Assembly (NCBI RefSeq): GCF_018614955.1
Contig: NZ_JAGGNV010000043.1
Location: 1-64,000 of the forward strand
Direction of reading: 5' to 3'
Origin: Variovorax paradoxus
Lineage (GTDB): Bacteria; Pseudomonadota; Gammaproteobacteria; Burkholderiales; Burkholderiaceae_C
Length of the DNA: 64,000 nt
This document shows positions 41,876-50,406 of the stretch, piece after piece. The position numbers and the translations under genes were made by a program. The notes below the pieces were generated by a model. It was given only the letters and a program-made list of their open reading frames with translations, had not been told where the DNA came from and searched no databases. Each line of letters begins with the position of its first letter. Position 1 is the first letter of the stretch.

Positions 41876-42907
41876 ATGCTGACTCCCGAACTCGTCGAAG
41901 CCCTGCAGGCGCCCGTCAGCGAAGCCTCGCCATGCGGTGACGACCTCGAGTACGACCCGGCGTTCACCGCCTTGGCCTCGGCGGCACAGGGCAAGCCCGA
42001 GCAGCAGTTCGGCGACACCGTGATCTCCGCAGTGGAACCCGAATGGCGCGCCGTGGCCGAACAGGCGCAGGCCCTGCTGGGCCGGACCAAGGACGTCCGG
42101 GCGGCCGTGCTGCTGCTGCGCGCCAGCACCCGGATGCAAGGCATCGCCGGCTTCGTCATGAGCCTGCGCCTGCTGACCGGCCTGCTCGACCGCCACTGGG
42201 AAGGCATACATCCAAAGCTGGATGCCGACGACGACAACGACCCCACGATGCGCCTCAACGCGCTCGCGCCGCTGACCGACGAAGGCATGGTGCTGCGCGA
42301 CCTGTACGAAGCCAATGTCGGCGTGGCGCGCGGGGTCGGGCCGATCCGCGTGCGCGACATCGCGATCGCGCACAACGCACTGGCGCCGGCCGGCGCCGAA
42401 ACGGGCTACTCCGCCGCGCAGGTCCACGGCGGACTCGAGGCCATCCACGGCGAGACGCCCGAGGTGCTGCAGACGCTGATGGAAATGCCCACGCTGGTCA
42501 CGCAGCTGCAGACGCTGATCGTCGAGCGCACCGGCCGCACGGACCTGATCGATCTCGGGCCGCTGCGCGCGATCGCCAACGTATTGAGCAAGGCCTGCGC
42601 CGCGGTAGCAGGGCCTGCGGCGCAGGCCGAGGCAGAGGCAGAAGCTGTTGCGGACACCGGCACCGGCGGCGCTGCCGTCGCGCGGGCCGCGGTACCCGGC
42701 GAGATCCGGACCCGGCAGGACGCGCTCCAGACGCTCGACCGCGTGATCCGCTATCTCGAACAGGCGGAGCCTGGCAATCCGGCGCCGCTCCTGATCGCAC
42801 GCGCCAAGAAGCTAATCGGCGTGAGCTTCTTCGAAATCATGGCCGATCTCGCGCCGAACGCGCTCGACACCATCGAGACCGTGACCGGCAAGCAGACCAC
42901 CGCGTGA
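41876..42907 (+). CDS. tssA: Type VI secretion baseplate/sheath protein TssA
   Basis: A 343-residue TssA. The ImpA N-terminal domain is visible in PVSEASPCGDDLEYDPAFTALASAAQGK, GDTVISAVEPEWRAVAEQAQALL and WEGIHPKLDADDDNDPTMRLNALAPL, and the C-terminal part RTRQDALQTLDRVIRYLEQAEPGNPAPLLIARAKKLIGVSFFEIMADLAP. TssA coordinates baseplate and sheath assembly. It begins 21 bases after the right end of the MITE-like element, so its promoter and ribosome site are partly set by that insertion. Confidence 0.95.
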   Translation: MLTPELVEALQAPVSEASPCGDDLEYDPAFTALASAAQGKPEQQFGDTVISAVEPEWRAVAEQAQALLGRTKDVRAAVLLLRASTRMQGIAGFVMSLRLLTGLLDRHWEGIHPKLDADDDNDPTMRLNALAPLTDEGMVLRDLYEANVGVARGVGPIRVRDIAIAHNALAPAGAETGYSAAQVHGGLEAIHGETPEVLQTLMEMPTLVTQLQTLIVERTGRTDLIDLGPLRAIANVLSKACAAVAGPAAQAEAEAEAVADTGTGGAAVARAAVPGEIRTRQDALQTLDRVIRYLEQAEPGNPAPLLIARAKKLIGVSFFEIMADLAPNALDTIETVTGKQTTA

Positions 42908-42959
42908 GCGCCACGCGTCTCGCACCCCTCCGACACCCACCCTCGCAAGGAGCATTTCC

Positions 42960-43475
42960 ATGTCCAAGAGCAGCCAGAAATTCATCGCCCGGAACCGGGC
43001 GCCGCGGGTCCAGATCGAGTACGACGTGGAGCTCTACGGCGCGGAGAAGAAGGTCCAGCTGCCCTTCGTGATGGGCGTGCTGGCCGATCTCTCGGGCAAG
43101 CCGGCCGATCCGCTGGCGCCGGTGGGCGACCGCAAGTTCCTCGAGTTCGACGTCGACAACTTCGACGTGCGCATGAAGGCCATGAAGCCGCGCGCCGCCT
43201 TCTCGGTGCCGAACACGCTGACCGGCGAGGGCGAGCTCAAGGTCGACATCACCTTCGAGAACATGGAGGACTTCTCGCCCGCGGCCGTGGCCAAGAAGGT
43301 CGATGCGCTCAACAAGCTGCTGGAAGCCCGCACCCAGCTGTCGAACCTGGTCACCTACATGGACGGCAAGGGCGGCGCCGAAGACCTGCTGGCCAAGGTG
43401 CTGGAAGACCCGGCACTGCTGCAGACGCTGGCCGCCAGCAAGAAGCCCGACGAAAGCGCCGCGCCGGCTGCGTGA
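42960..43475 (+). CDS. tssB: Type VI secretion contractile sheath small subunit TssB
   Basis: A 171-residue sheath protein (VipA/TssB). Recognisable blocks are SSQKFIARNRAPRVQIEYDVELYGAEKKVQLPFVMGVLADLSG and FLEFDVDNFDVRMKAMKPRA, then LTGEGELKVDITFENMEDFSPAAVAKKV. It assembles with TssC into the contractile tail sheath. AAGGAG lies seven bases before the start. Between tssA and tssC in the usual order. Confidence 0.97.
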   Translation: MSKSSQKFIARNRAPRVQIEYDVELYGAEKKVQLPFVMGVLADLSGKPADPLAPVGDRKFLEFDVDNFDVRMKAMKPRAAFSVPNTLTGEGELKVDITFENMEDFSPAAVAKKVDALNKLLEARTQLSNLVTYMDGKGGAEDLLAKVLEDPALLQTLAASKKPDESAAPAA

Positions 43476-43507
43476 CGCCCATTTTTTGCACACGAGGAGA
43501 ACCCGAC

Positions 43508-45004
43508 ATGGCTGAAGCACTCGAGCAGCAGAGCGCCCTGAAAGACGTTGCCTACGAAGGAAGCGACTTCTCGTCGCTCCTGCAGAAAGAGTTCAAACCG
43601 CGCAGCGACGAAGCCAAGAGCGCCGTCGAGGCCGCGGTGCTCACGCTGGCGCAGCAGGCGCTGGCCAACACGCAGGTCATCGGCAAGGACGTGACCAAGT
43701 CGATCCAGGCCATGATTGCCGCGATCGACCAGAAGCTCACCGAGCAGATCAACAAGATCCTGCACAACGAGGAGTTCCAGAAGCTCGAGAGCGCCTGGCG
43801 CGGCCTGCACTACATGGTGAACAACACCGAATCGGACGAGAACCTCAAGATCCGCGTGATGGACGTCTCCAAGAAGGAGCTGCACAAGACCTTGAAGAAG
43901 TTCAAGGGTGCCGCCTGGGACCAGAGCCCGCTGTTCAAGAAGATCTACGAGCAGGAATACGGCCAGTTCGGCGGCGAGCCCTTCGGTGCCATCGTCGGCG
44001 ACTACCACTTCGACCAGAGTCCGCCCGACGTCGAGCTGCTGGGCGAGATGGCCAAGCTCGCGGCCTCGGCGCATGCGCCGTTCATCACCGGCGCGAGCCC
44101 CAACCTGATGCAGATGGAGTCGTGGCAGGAGCTCGCCAATCCGCGCGACCTCACCAAGATCTTCGGCACGCCCGAATACGCGGGATGGCGCAGCCTGCGC
44201 GAGTCCGACGATGCCAAGTACATCGGCCTGTGCATGCCGCGCTTCCTGGCCCGCACCCCCTACGGCGCGAAGACGAATCCGGTCGAGGAGTTCGATTTCG
44301 AGGAAGAGGTTTCGGGTTCCGACCATGGCAAGTACAGCTGGGCCAACGCGGCCTACGCCATGGCCACCAACATCAACCGCTCGTACAAGCTCTACGGCTG
44401 GGGCTCGCGCATCCGCGGCATCGAGTCGGGCGGCGCGGTCGAGAACCTGCCGCTGCACACCTTCCCGAGCGACGACGGCGGCGTCGACCAGAAGTGCCCG
44501 ACCGAGATCGCGATCAGCGACCGGCGCGAGGCCGAGCTCTCCAAGGCCGGCTTGCTGTCGCTGATCCACCGCAAGAACTCCGACTTCGCCGCCTTCATCG
44601 GCGCGCAGTCGCTCAACAAGCCGGCCGAGTACGACGACCCCGACGCGACGGCCAATGCCAACCTCGCGGCGCGGCTGCCCTACCTCTTTGCCTGCAACCG
44701 CTTCGCGCACTACCTCAAGTGCATCGTGCGCGACAAGGTCGGCAGCTTCAAGGAAAGAGCCGACATGGAGCGCTGGCTCAACAACTGGATCATGAACTAC
44801 GTCGACGGCGACCCGGCCAACTCGTCCGAGGAGACCAAGGCCCGCAAGCCGCTGGCCGCGGCCCAGGTGGTGGTCGAGGAAGTCGAAGGCAATCCCGGTT
44901 ACTACAGCTCCAAGTTCTTCCTGCGGCCGCACTATCAGCTGGAAGGCCTGACGGTGTCGCTGCGCCTGGTCTCGAAGCTGCCGTCGGCCAAGGGCGGCAA
45001 ATAA
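43508..45004 (+). CDS. tssC: Type VI secretion contractile sheath large subunit TssC
   Basis: A 498-residue sheath protein (VipB/TssC). Hallmarks: AIDQKLTEQINKILHNEEFQKLESAWRGLHYMV, FGAIVGDYHFDQSPPDVELL, MPRFLARTPYGAKTNPVEEFDFEEE, WGSRIRGIESGGAVENLPLHTFPSDDGG and the C-terminal YYSSKFFLRPHYQLEGLTVSLRLVSKLPS. The start at 43508 (MAEALEQQ) is chosen because GAGGAG precedes it and an upstream in-frame codon would run back into tssB. Confidence 0.97.
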   Translation: MAEALEQQSALKDVAYEGSDFSSLLQKEFKPRSDEAKSAVEAAVLTLAQQALANTQVIGKDVTKSIQAMIAAIDQKLTEQINKILHNEEFQKLESAWRGLHYMVNNTESDENLKIRVMDVSKKELHKTLKKFKGAAWDQSPLFKKIYEQEYGQFGGEPFGAIVGDYHFDQSPPDVELLGEMAKLAASAHAPFITGASPNLMQMESWQELANPRDLTKIFGTPEYAGWRSLRESDDAKYIGLCMPRFLARTPYGAKTNPVEEFDFEEEVSGSDHGKYSWANAAYAMATNINRSYKLYGWGSRIRGIESGGAVENLPLHTFPSDDGGVDQKCPTEIAISDRREAELSKAGLLSLIHRKNSDFAAFIGAQSLNKPAEYDDPDATANANLAARLPYLFACNRFAHYLKCIVRDKVGSFKERADMERWLNNWIMNYVDGDPANSSEETKARKPLAAAQVVVEEVEGNPGYYSSKFFLRPHYQLEGLTVSLRLVSKLPSAKGGK

Positions 45005-45027
45005 ATTTCGGCGAATCGTTGCAAACG

Positions 45028-45044
45028 GAACGAGCAGTTCGTTC
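45028..45044 (+). terminator. Weak hairpin between tssC and hcp
   Basis: GAACGA-GCAGT-TCGTTC, followed by TCTTTA. The stem is short, so at most it attenuates read-through from tssC; hcp may also have its own promoter in the remaining 85 bases. Confidence 0.3.
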
Positions 45045-45129
45045 TCTTTACAGCTGCCGAGCTGGCCCGCGGGGCGCACTGCAAGGAAGCTGATTTTCTT
45101 GGGTTCATACAAACTGAAAGGTGAGCATC

Positions 45130-45612
45130 ATGGCCGTAGACATGTTTATCAAGGTCGGCGACGTCAAGGGCGAGTCGAAAGACAGCAAGCACAAGGAGGA
45201 GATCGACGTGCTGGCCTGGAGCTGGGGTGCCAGCCAGTCGGGCAGCATGCACCTCGGCAGCGGCGGCGGCGCGGGCAAGGTCAGCGTCCAGGACCTGTCC
45301 TTCACCAAGTACGTCGACTCCTCTTCCAATGCGCTGCTGCTGGCCTGCTGCAACGGCAAGCACTATTCCGACGCGACGCTGGTGGTGCGCAAGGCGGGCG
45401 AAGACGCACAGGAGTACCTCACGATCACGCTGAACGAGGTGCTCGTTTCGGCCGTCTCCACCGGTGGCAGCGGCGGCGAAGACCGCCTCACGGAAAACAT
45501 CACGCTCAACTTCGCGAAGTTCAAGTACGAGTACAAGCCGCAGAAGCCCGACGGTACGCTCGATGCGGCCAAGACGGCGGCCTGGGACATTCGGGCCAAC
45601 GTCAAGGCCTGA
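45130..45612 (+). CDS. hcp: Type VI secretion tube protein Hcp (TssD)
   Basis: A 160-residue Hcp that stacks as hexameric rings to form the inner tube and carries effectors. Begins MAVDMFIKVGDVKGESKDSKHKEEIDVLAWSWGASQSG, continues SVQDLSFTKYVDSSSNALLLACCNGKHYSDATLVVRKAG and ends NITLNFAKFKYEYKPQKPDGTLDAAKTAAWDIRANV, all typical. The ATG at 45130 is preferred to a GTG nine bases earlier, which lies within the ribosome site AAGGTGAG. Last plus-strand gene of the cluster. Confidence 0.97.
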   Translation: MAVDMFIKVGDVKGESKDSKHKEEIDVLAWSWGASQSGSMHLGSGGGAGKVSVQDLSFTKYVDSSSNALLLACCNGKHYSDATLVVRKAGEDAQEYLTITLNEVLVSAVSTGGSGGEDRLTENITLNFAKFKYEYKPQKPDGTLDAAKTAAWDIRANVKA

Positions 45613-45629
45613 ACGGCTCGGTCGAGGCC

Positions 45630-45646
45630 GGCGCTCGGAGAGCGCC
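45630..45646. terminator. Hairpin between convergent hcp and PP2C genes
   Basis: Perfect stem GGCGCTC-GGA-GAGCGCC placed 18 bases after the hcp stop and 30 bases after the end of the convergent phosphatase gene. No clear T-tract on either strand, so bidirectional termination is plausible but not certain. Confidence 0.4.
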
Positions 45647-45675
45647 CGCCTCTTCGGCCGCGGAGACCCCTGGCG

Positions 45676-46452
45676 CTACGGAGGGGTCACCGGCATCCGC
45701 TGTGTCACGTCATCATCCGCATGCAGCCAAAGCGCGATGGCGGTGTAGTTGTCGTGCCCGGGCTTGGCACGCGCCCTGACCTCAGCGTCGAGCTGCTCCA
45801 CCCACTGGCTGGGGTTGTGCGAGGCCTGCAGCGTCTCGCGCAGGCACTCGTCGCCCAGCGGCTCCCAGAGGCCATCGCTGCACAACAGCAGCACGTCGCC
45901 CACGGCCAGCGGCATGCGTTCGGAGACGGCGATCTCCGGTGCTTCGTCCGCAGAGCCCAGGGCCGACAACAACAAGTTGCGCTTCGGATGCAACCGCGCG
46001 CCCTCTTCGTCGATCATTCCGCCGGCCACCATCTGCTGGACGAGGCTGTGATCGGTAGTGCGCGCCACCAGTGCGCCGCCGCGAAACAGGTATGCGCGGC
46101 TGTCGCCGCTGTGCGCCCAGACGAGTTGGTTGTCATGCAGGTCGATGGCGGCCAGCACCACGGTGGAGCGCATCGCCGCCAGCTTGCCGCCCTCGGCCTG
46201 GCGCGCGACCACGTCGCGATTGGCCTCTTCGAGCAGGCGGCGCAGGCCCTCGCCGTCGAGCCCGGGCGCCCCGGCAAAGCCGCCGAGCGCGCTGCTGCGC
46301 ACGGTGGCCGCAGCCACATCGCCGCCGCCGTGGCCGCCCGCGCCGTCGGCCACCAGGCAGGCAACGAAGCGCCCGTCGTTCCACTGGCCGAACACGTCCT
46401 CGTTGTAGTTGCGGCCGCCCTGTTTCGACAGGGTGACGATCTCGATTTCCAT
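45676..46452 (-). CDS. PP2C-family serine/threonine phosphatase of the T6SS
   Basis: A 258-residue PP2C phosphatase. Motifs: GGRNYNEDVFG, the metal-binding VADGAGGHGGGDVAA, AHSGDSRAYLFRGG and LLLCSDGLWEPLGD, with a final D in KPGHDNYTAIAL. Such phosphatases (PppA type) counter a kinase (PpkA) that phosphorylates the FHA protein TagH/Fha to switch the apparatus on. The FHA gene follows immediately downstream of where this gene lies in the map (46478-48013); no kinase gene is in the window. Confidence 0.92.
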   Translation of the reverse strand: MEIEIVTLSKQGGRNYNEDVFGQWNDGRFVACLVADGAGGHGGGDVAAATVRSSALGGFAGAPGLDGEGLRRLLEEANRDVVARQAEGGKLAAMRSTVVLAAIDLHDNQLVWAHSGDSRAYLFRGGALVARTTDHSLVQQMVAGGMIDEEGARLHPKRNLLLSALGSADEAPEIAVSERMPLAVGDVLLLCSDGLWEPLGDECLRETLQASHNPSQWVEQLDAEVRARAKPGHDNYTAIALWLHADDDVTQRMPVTPP

Positions 46453-46477
46453 GAGGCCTACCTCTGTTCTTCTTGCG

Positions 46478-48013
46478 TCAGCCGCCGGACTTCAGACGCG
46501 CCATCTGCTCTTCGTAGGCTTGCAGGAAAGCCTTGCCGAACAAGGTGTGGAAATCGTCCTCCGCTTCGCTTGCGATGCCGCCGTAGAGCGCGGTGAACTG
46601 GTCCCACAGCTTGGCTTTTCGGTTGGCGGCGAACAGGCTGTCGAGCGCCGACTTAGCTGCGATTTTCTTTTCGAGCTCGTCCGGCGCGAAGCGCTCGATC
46701 ACGTGAGCCAGCGCGGCGCGCATGCCGACCATCACACCGAACTGGTGGGCGCGCAGATCGTCGAACGCATCGCGCATCGCGGCGTCGGCCGGCATGAAGC
46801 CGCGCATGCCGGGGCCGAGCAGGTGCGCGAGCGCGACCTCGGCCGAGGGCGAGAACTTGAGCGGGTTGTTGGCCTGGGCGGCAATCATCGTGACCTCGGC
46901 ACGCAGCTCGCGCTTGAACTCCTGGCGCGTGAGCAGCAGTTGCAGCGTGCCTTCGGTCGCTGCGCGCAGCAGGACGCCTATGCGTTCCATCATGCCGGGC
47001 GTGAGCGCCTCCGGCATCTGATGTGTGCTGCCGAGGCCGCGCAGGAACGCGGCAAGCAACGCGTCGGACGAGGACGCAGGGATCGAAGCGGGAGCGGCGG
47101 CAGCTATTGGGGCCGCCCGGGGCAGCGGCGCAGCAGGAGGGGCCGGCGCCGCGATCGGCGGCGTCGTTGCCTTGGGCGGCACGTAGCCGTACTGGCCGAT
47201 CGGCAGGTGGTCGCTGCGCGCAGCCGGCGCCACCTGTGCGTTGCCCTGCAATGCGGCAAACGGATCGCCGGCGCCGGCCGTGTTCGGTTGCAGCACCGGG
47301 TCGGCCAGCGGCGAATGGGCCAGCGGATCGCCGCCCATGCCGTTGCCGCCGGTGCCGCCGAACAGCGCATCGATGCCCGCAGCTTTGCCGGCCGGCGGCG
47401 CGGCCATGTCGGAAAAATCATCGAATGCGCCCGCGCCCCCCGACGATCTCGCCGCACCGGGCGCCGGCGCAAGCAGGTCGGCAAAGGGATCGATATCCGT
47501 GGGCCTGCTGCCGCTGCCCGCGCCGCCGGCGAACGGGTCGGGGAGCGGCACCGCCGAAGCGTCTGCGGGCGCCGCGCGGTGCGCTGGCGCAGGCGGCGTT
47601 GCAGGCCCAAGTCCTGCGAGCAGATCGGCGAACGGATCGTCGTCGGTCGCAACCGGTCCGCCCGGTGAAAACGCAAAGGCGCCCAGCGGATCGGCTGCGG
47701 CCGCCACCTGCTGCACCGAAAGCTCGAAGCCACCGATCGTGAGCCGGTCGCCATCGGCCAGCAGCGCCTCCTTGCCAGACCCGAGCGCGGCGCCGTTGTG
47801 CACCATCGGGTTGCTGCCCCGATCGACCACGAAGAACTGATCGCCGCGACACAGCACCTGCGCATGGACCCGCGACACCGTGCGGTCGGGATCGTCGAGG
47901 ACCAGCGTGTTGGTATCGGCACGGCCGATGGTGCCGCCGGCGGGACCGAACTGTGCCGAGACCGCCCTCCCGACTGGCGCCCCGCGGAGTTTGACTACGA
48001 CCAGATTGATCAC
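46478..48013 (-). CDS. tagH: FHA-domain type VI secretion protein TagH
   Basis: A 511-residue regulator. N-terminal FHA domain with GRADTNTLVLDDPDRTVSRVHAQV (phosphothreonine-binding Arg, Ser and His) near residues 29-52, a long low-complexity linker rich in Pro, Ala, Asp and Phe (repeats such as DPFADLLA), and a C-terminal TagH/ImpI domain (AFLRGLGSTHQMPEALTPGMMERIGVLLRAATEGTLQLL, FDDLRAHQFGVMVGMRAALAHVIERFAP). The GTG at 48013 is the likely start because GGAG stands eight bases upstream and FHA proteins begin here (INLVVVKLRG). Works with the PP2C phosphatase encoded next. Confidence 0.9.
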   Translation of the reverse strand: MINLVVVKLRGAPVGRAVSAQFGPAGGTIGRADTNTLVLDDPDRTVSRVHAQVLCRGDQFFVVDRGSNPMVHNGAALGSGKEALLADGDRLTIGGFELSVQQVAAAADPLGAFAFSPGGPVATDDDPFADLLAGLGPATPPAPAHRAAPADASAVPLPDPFAGGAGSGSRPTDIDPFADLLAPAPGAARSSGGAGAFDDFSDMAAPPAGKAAGIDALFGGTGGNGMGGDPLAHSPLADPVLQPNTAGAGDPFAALQGNAQVAPAARSDHLPIGQYGYVPPKATTPPIAAPAPPAAPLPRAAPIAAAAPASIPASSSDALLAAFLRGLGSTHQMPEALTPGMMERIGVLLRAATEGTLQLLLTRQEFKRELRAEVTMIAAQANNPLKFSPSAEVALAHLLGPGMRGFMPADAAMRDAFDDLRAHQFGVMVGMRAALAHVIERFAPDELEKKIAAKSALDSLFAANRKAKLWDQFTALYGGIASEAEDDFHTLFGKAFLQAYEEQMARLKSGG

Positions 48014-48029
48014 GATTCGTGCTCCCAGG

Positions 48030-48212
48030 TCATGAACGCATCTGAAAGAAAAAGAGCCAACCGGAAACCACACCGAACAGTACCGCGATCGTCAGCCAAG
48101 TGCGACTGGCGGGGCCGAGTTTGAAGCCGTCGCGGGACAGGCGCCAGAGGGCTGCCAGCAGGAATGCAGCGGCGAGCAGAGGAAGGATGTACTTGGCGGC
48201 CACGCGTGTCAC
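48030..48212 (-). CDS. Small two-helix membrane protein in the T6SS cluster
   Basis: A 60-residue protein, GTG start at 48212, overlapping the stop of the next upstream gene by GTGA. Two hydrophobic segments, YILPLLAAAFLLAALW and TWLTIAVLFGVVSGWLFFF, separated by a charged loop RLSRDGFKLGPASR, make a helical hairpin in the inner membrane. It lies between the TIGR02270-type gene and tagH. Function unknown. Its reading frame stays open upstream, but the overlap and the abrupt loss of protein-like character before residue 1 support the short form. Confidence 0.7.
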   Translation of the reverse strand: MTRVAAKYILPLLAAAFLLAALWRLSRDGFKLGPASRTWLTIAVLFGVVSGWLFFFQMRS

Positions 48213-49492
48213 GCTCCCATGGCGTCGAGCCAGCGTTGCTGGCGCCAAGCAGGGGCCGCGGTGTTGAACAGCGGGGTTCCGGGGTTCATCAGGCACAGAT
48301 GGACGGCTGCTGCCTTGCGCTGGCGCTGAAAGCCGGTCTTCAGAACGGACAGGCAATGCGCCGGCGACGGTGGTTCGCCCATGAAGTACCGCGCGCCTGC
48401 CGCAAAACGATGGCTGTTGGATCGCCACCAGGCGCCGATCTTTTCGGGATCCGGCCAGGGGAGACCGTCGTCTTCGTCCATGGCAACGCTGTCGTCGTTC
48501 GGATCGTCGTTGGGGCCGAGTTCGACGTTCTCGGGCGGCTTGCGATCGAGATCGAGGTGCGCCACGTCGAGGCCCGTAATCAAGCTGAACGACTCGCCCG
48601 CAAGGCGCGTGAGTTTCAGATCGTGCATCTGCTGAATAAGCCAGGGCACGACTTGCGGATCGCCTACCGTGCCCGCGCCGCGGATCGCATCGCGAACGCT
48701 TTCGGGTCTTTCGAGCATGGCCTTTAGCAACGGCGCGGCCTGGGCTGAAGTTGCGAGCTTGAAAAGAAGCGAGAAGGCCTCCGCGCGTTGCGGTCCCGGC
48801 AAGTGGGTCGCTTCATGCAGCGGGTGGATCGGCGCGTGGCGCTCCCCCAAGAGAACCGCTGAACGCGCAGCCCAGAAGCGGCAGCTGGCGTCGGCGTCGT
48901 TCAGCGCACCGTTGCAACTGTGCACCAGGTCACGTCGGCCGCAATCACCCGCCGCGCGCAAGGCCTGAGCTCGAAGGGCCGCGTCTGCATCGTCAAGTGC
49001 CGGTGCCAGGAAGTCGCCCGGGTCGACCATGTGGAAGGCGCACGCGGCTATGGCGACCCTGCGATGGAACGCAACGGGCGAAGCCAGCATGTCCCGGTTG
49101 ATACCCCGAAGCGACTGAGCTGAAACCCAACCGACGGCAAGAACAACGGCTTCCTGCACGTCAGTCAGCAACTCCGCGATCGCAAGTATTCGATCAAGCT
49201 GGCCGGTGTCGCGACTGTCGAATGCAAGCGCAACGGCAGTAAACATCTCGCCGCATCCTGTATTGGCCAGCGCCGCTTGGGCTAGCCGACCGCCGACATG
49301 ACCCGCCACGAGAAGTCCATCGAGATGCGCGGCCAGGCGATCGTCGAGGCGACGCAAGTGGTGCAGCTTCGCATGCGGCGCCTGCACGAGGTAGAGCCGC
49401 TGATTGCACAGCAGCGCCGCCTCTTCGACGTGGCGCGCCACGACAAGGGGAACGTGTTGAACGGTACCGGCGGAGACATGCGAAGGCTTCAT
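48209..49492 (-). CDS. TIGR02270-family T6SS-associated protein
   Basis: A 427-residue protein of the TIGR02270 family, whose members are confined to type VI clusters. Visible features are N-terminal HVEEAALLCNQRLYLVQAPHAKLHHLRRLDDRLAAHLDGLLVAG, helical repeats that look HEAT-like (ALDDADAALRAQALRAAGDCGRRDLVH, NDADASCRFWAARSAVLLGER), and GESFSLITGLDVAHLDLDRKPPE. A role as scaffold or adaptor is likely from the fold; no catalytic motif is seen. Start at 49492 (MKPSHVSAG), just 14 bases from the stop of the beta-propeller gene. Confidence 0.8.
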   Translation of the reverse strand: MKPSHVSAGTVQHVPLVVARHVEEAALLCNQRLYLVQAPHAKLHHLRRLDDRLAAHLDGLLVAGHVGGRLAQAALANTGCGEMFTAVALAFDSRDTGQLDRILAIAELLTDVQEAVVLAVGWVSAQSLRGINRDMLASPVAFHRRVAIAACAFHMVDPGDFLAPALDDADAALRAQALRAAGDCGRRDLVHSCNGALNDADASCRFWAARSAVLLGERHAPIHPLHEATHLPGPQRAEAFSLLFKLATSAQAAPLLKAMLERPESVRDAIRGAGTVGDPQVVPWLIQQMHDLKLTRLAGESFSLITGLDVAHLDLDRKPPENVELGPNDDPNDDSVAMDEDDGLPWPDPEKIGAWWRSNSHRFAAGARYFMGEPPSPAHCLSVLKTGFQRQRKAAAVHLCLMNPGTPLFNTAAPAWRQQRWLDAMGA

Positions 49493-49506
49493 GCTGTGCG
49501 ATGGCC

Positions 49507-50391
49507 TCAGTCGTATTTGGTCCAGGTTACGCCGTCGAAAGAGGCCACGTCGGCCTTGCCGATCGACCACAGTACGCCTTCTTCCGTCGTGAGGTTGTAG
49601 CAAGTCACCGGGCCCATTTCGCCGAAGTCGACAGGCACCAGGCGGTTGCCGTCCAGGGTGTAGAGCGCGAACATGGTCGCCACGTACAGCTTGTCCTGGA
49701 ACCAGCACAGATCCCACAGGTCGACCGTGACTTCGTCTTCCCACGCGATCGATGCCCACGCATCGTTGCGCCCCTTGACGAGGACGCCACCCTGTCCGCA
49801 GGCGTACACGTTGCCATCGCCGGCACAGCACAGCGCCGTGAGGATGACGTTGGTCGGGCTTGCGCAACTCGCCCAGCCCGCACCGTCGTAGCGCCATATC
49901 TCGCCGCCCCATCCGGCGGCGTAGATGTCGTTCTCGGCGTAGCCGTCGATCCCCTCGAAGCCGAATTCTTCGGTCTGGTCAGCGCGCGGAGCGCTCATGT
50001 CGCGCCATTGCTTTTCGCCGGTGCGCCTGAACACTTGCCGCTTGCTGCCGCAGGCGTAGACCTCGCCGGCAATCGTGCGTGCGTGGCGGATCATGACGGG
50101 CTGCGGTCTGATCGCGTCGTCTTCCCGCTTGCCGCCCACGTAGGTGGCGACGTCGCCGTCCTCGCCGATGAGAACGACCTTCTCCGCCGGGAACTTCGCG
50201 ATGGCGATCGCCGTGGCATTCCAGGTCGTATTGAAGGCATCTCCCCAATTGCCCTTGTAGAGGCCCACCAGGCTGACGTGATTGATGTCTTGCTCGATCA
50301 GTGTCTTCATCTGGCTGATGACATACACCAGGTCCGCTAGCCGGGCAGCGCCCCTGACGAACTCCCGCGACTTTGAAACTCGTTCACCCAT
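49507..50391 (-). CDS. Beta-propeller-like protein next to a toxin gene (candidate immunity or accessory)
   Basis: A 294-residue cytoplasmic protein with no signal peptide. Recurrent Trp/Gly-rich units (EVYACGSKRQVFRRTGEKQW, DIYAAGWGGEIWRYDGAGW, NVYACGQGGVLVKGRNDAW, KLYVATMFALYTLDGNRLV) indicate a WD40- or Kelch-like beta-propeller. It is encoded 15 bases downstream of the PAAR-like toxin gene, the usual place for an immunity protein. That role is inference; it could instead be a loading factor. Confidence 0.7.
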   Translation of the reverse strand: MGERVSKSREFVRGAARLADLVYVISQMKTLIEQDINHVSLVGLYKGNWGDAFNTTWNATAIAIAKFPAEKVVLIGEDGDVATYVGGKREDDAIRPQPVMIRHARTIAGEVYACGSKRQVFRRTGEKQWRDMSAPRADQTEEFGFEGIDGYAENDIYAAGWGGEIWRYDGAGWASCASPTNVILTALCCAGDGNVYACGQGGVLVKGRNDAWASIAWEDEVTVDLWDLCWFQDKLYVATMFALYTLDGNRLVPVDFGEMGPVTCYNLTTEEGVLWSIGKADVASFDGVTWTKYD

Positions 50392-50406
50392 GAAAGCTCC
50401 TTTCGG

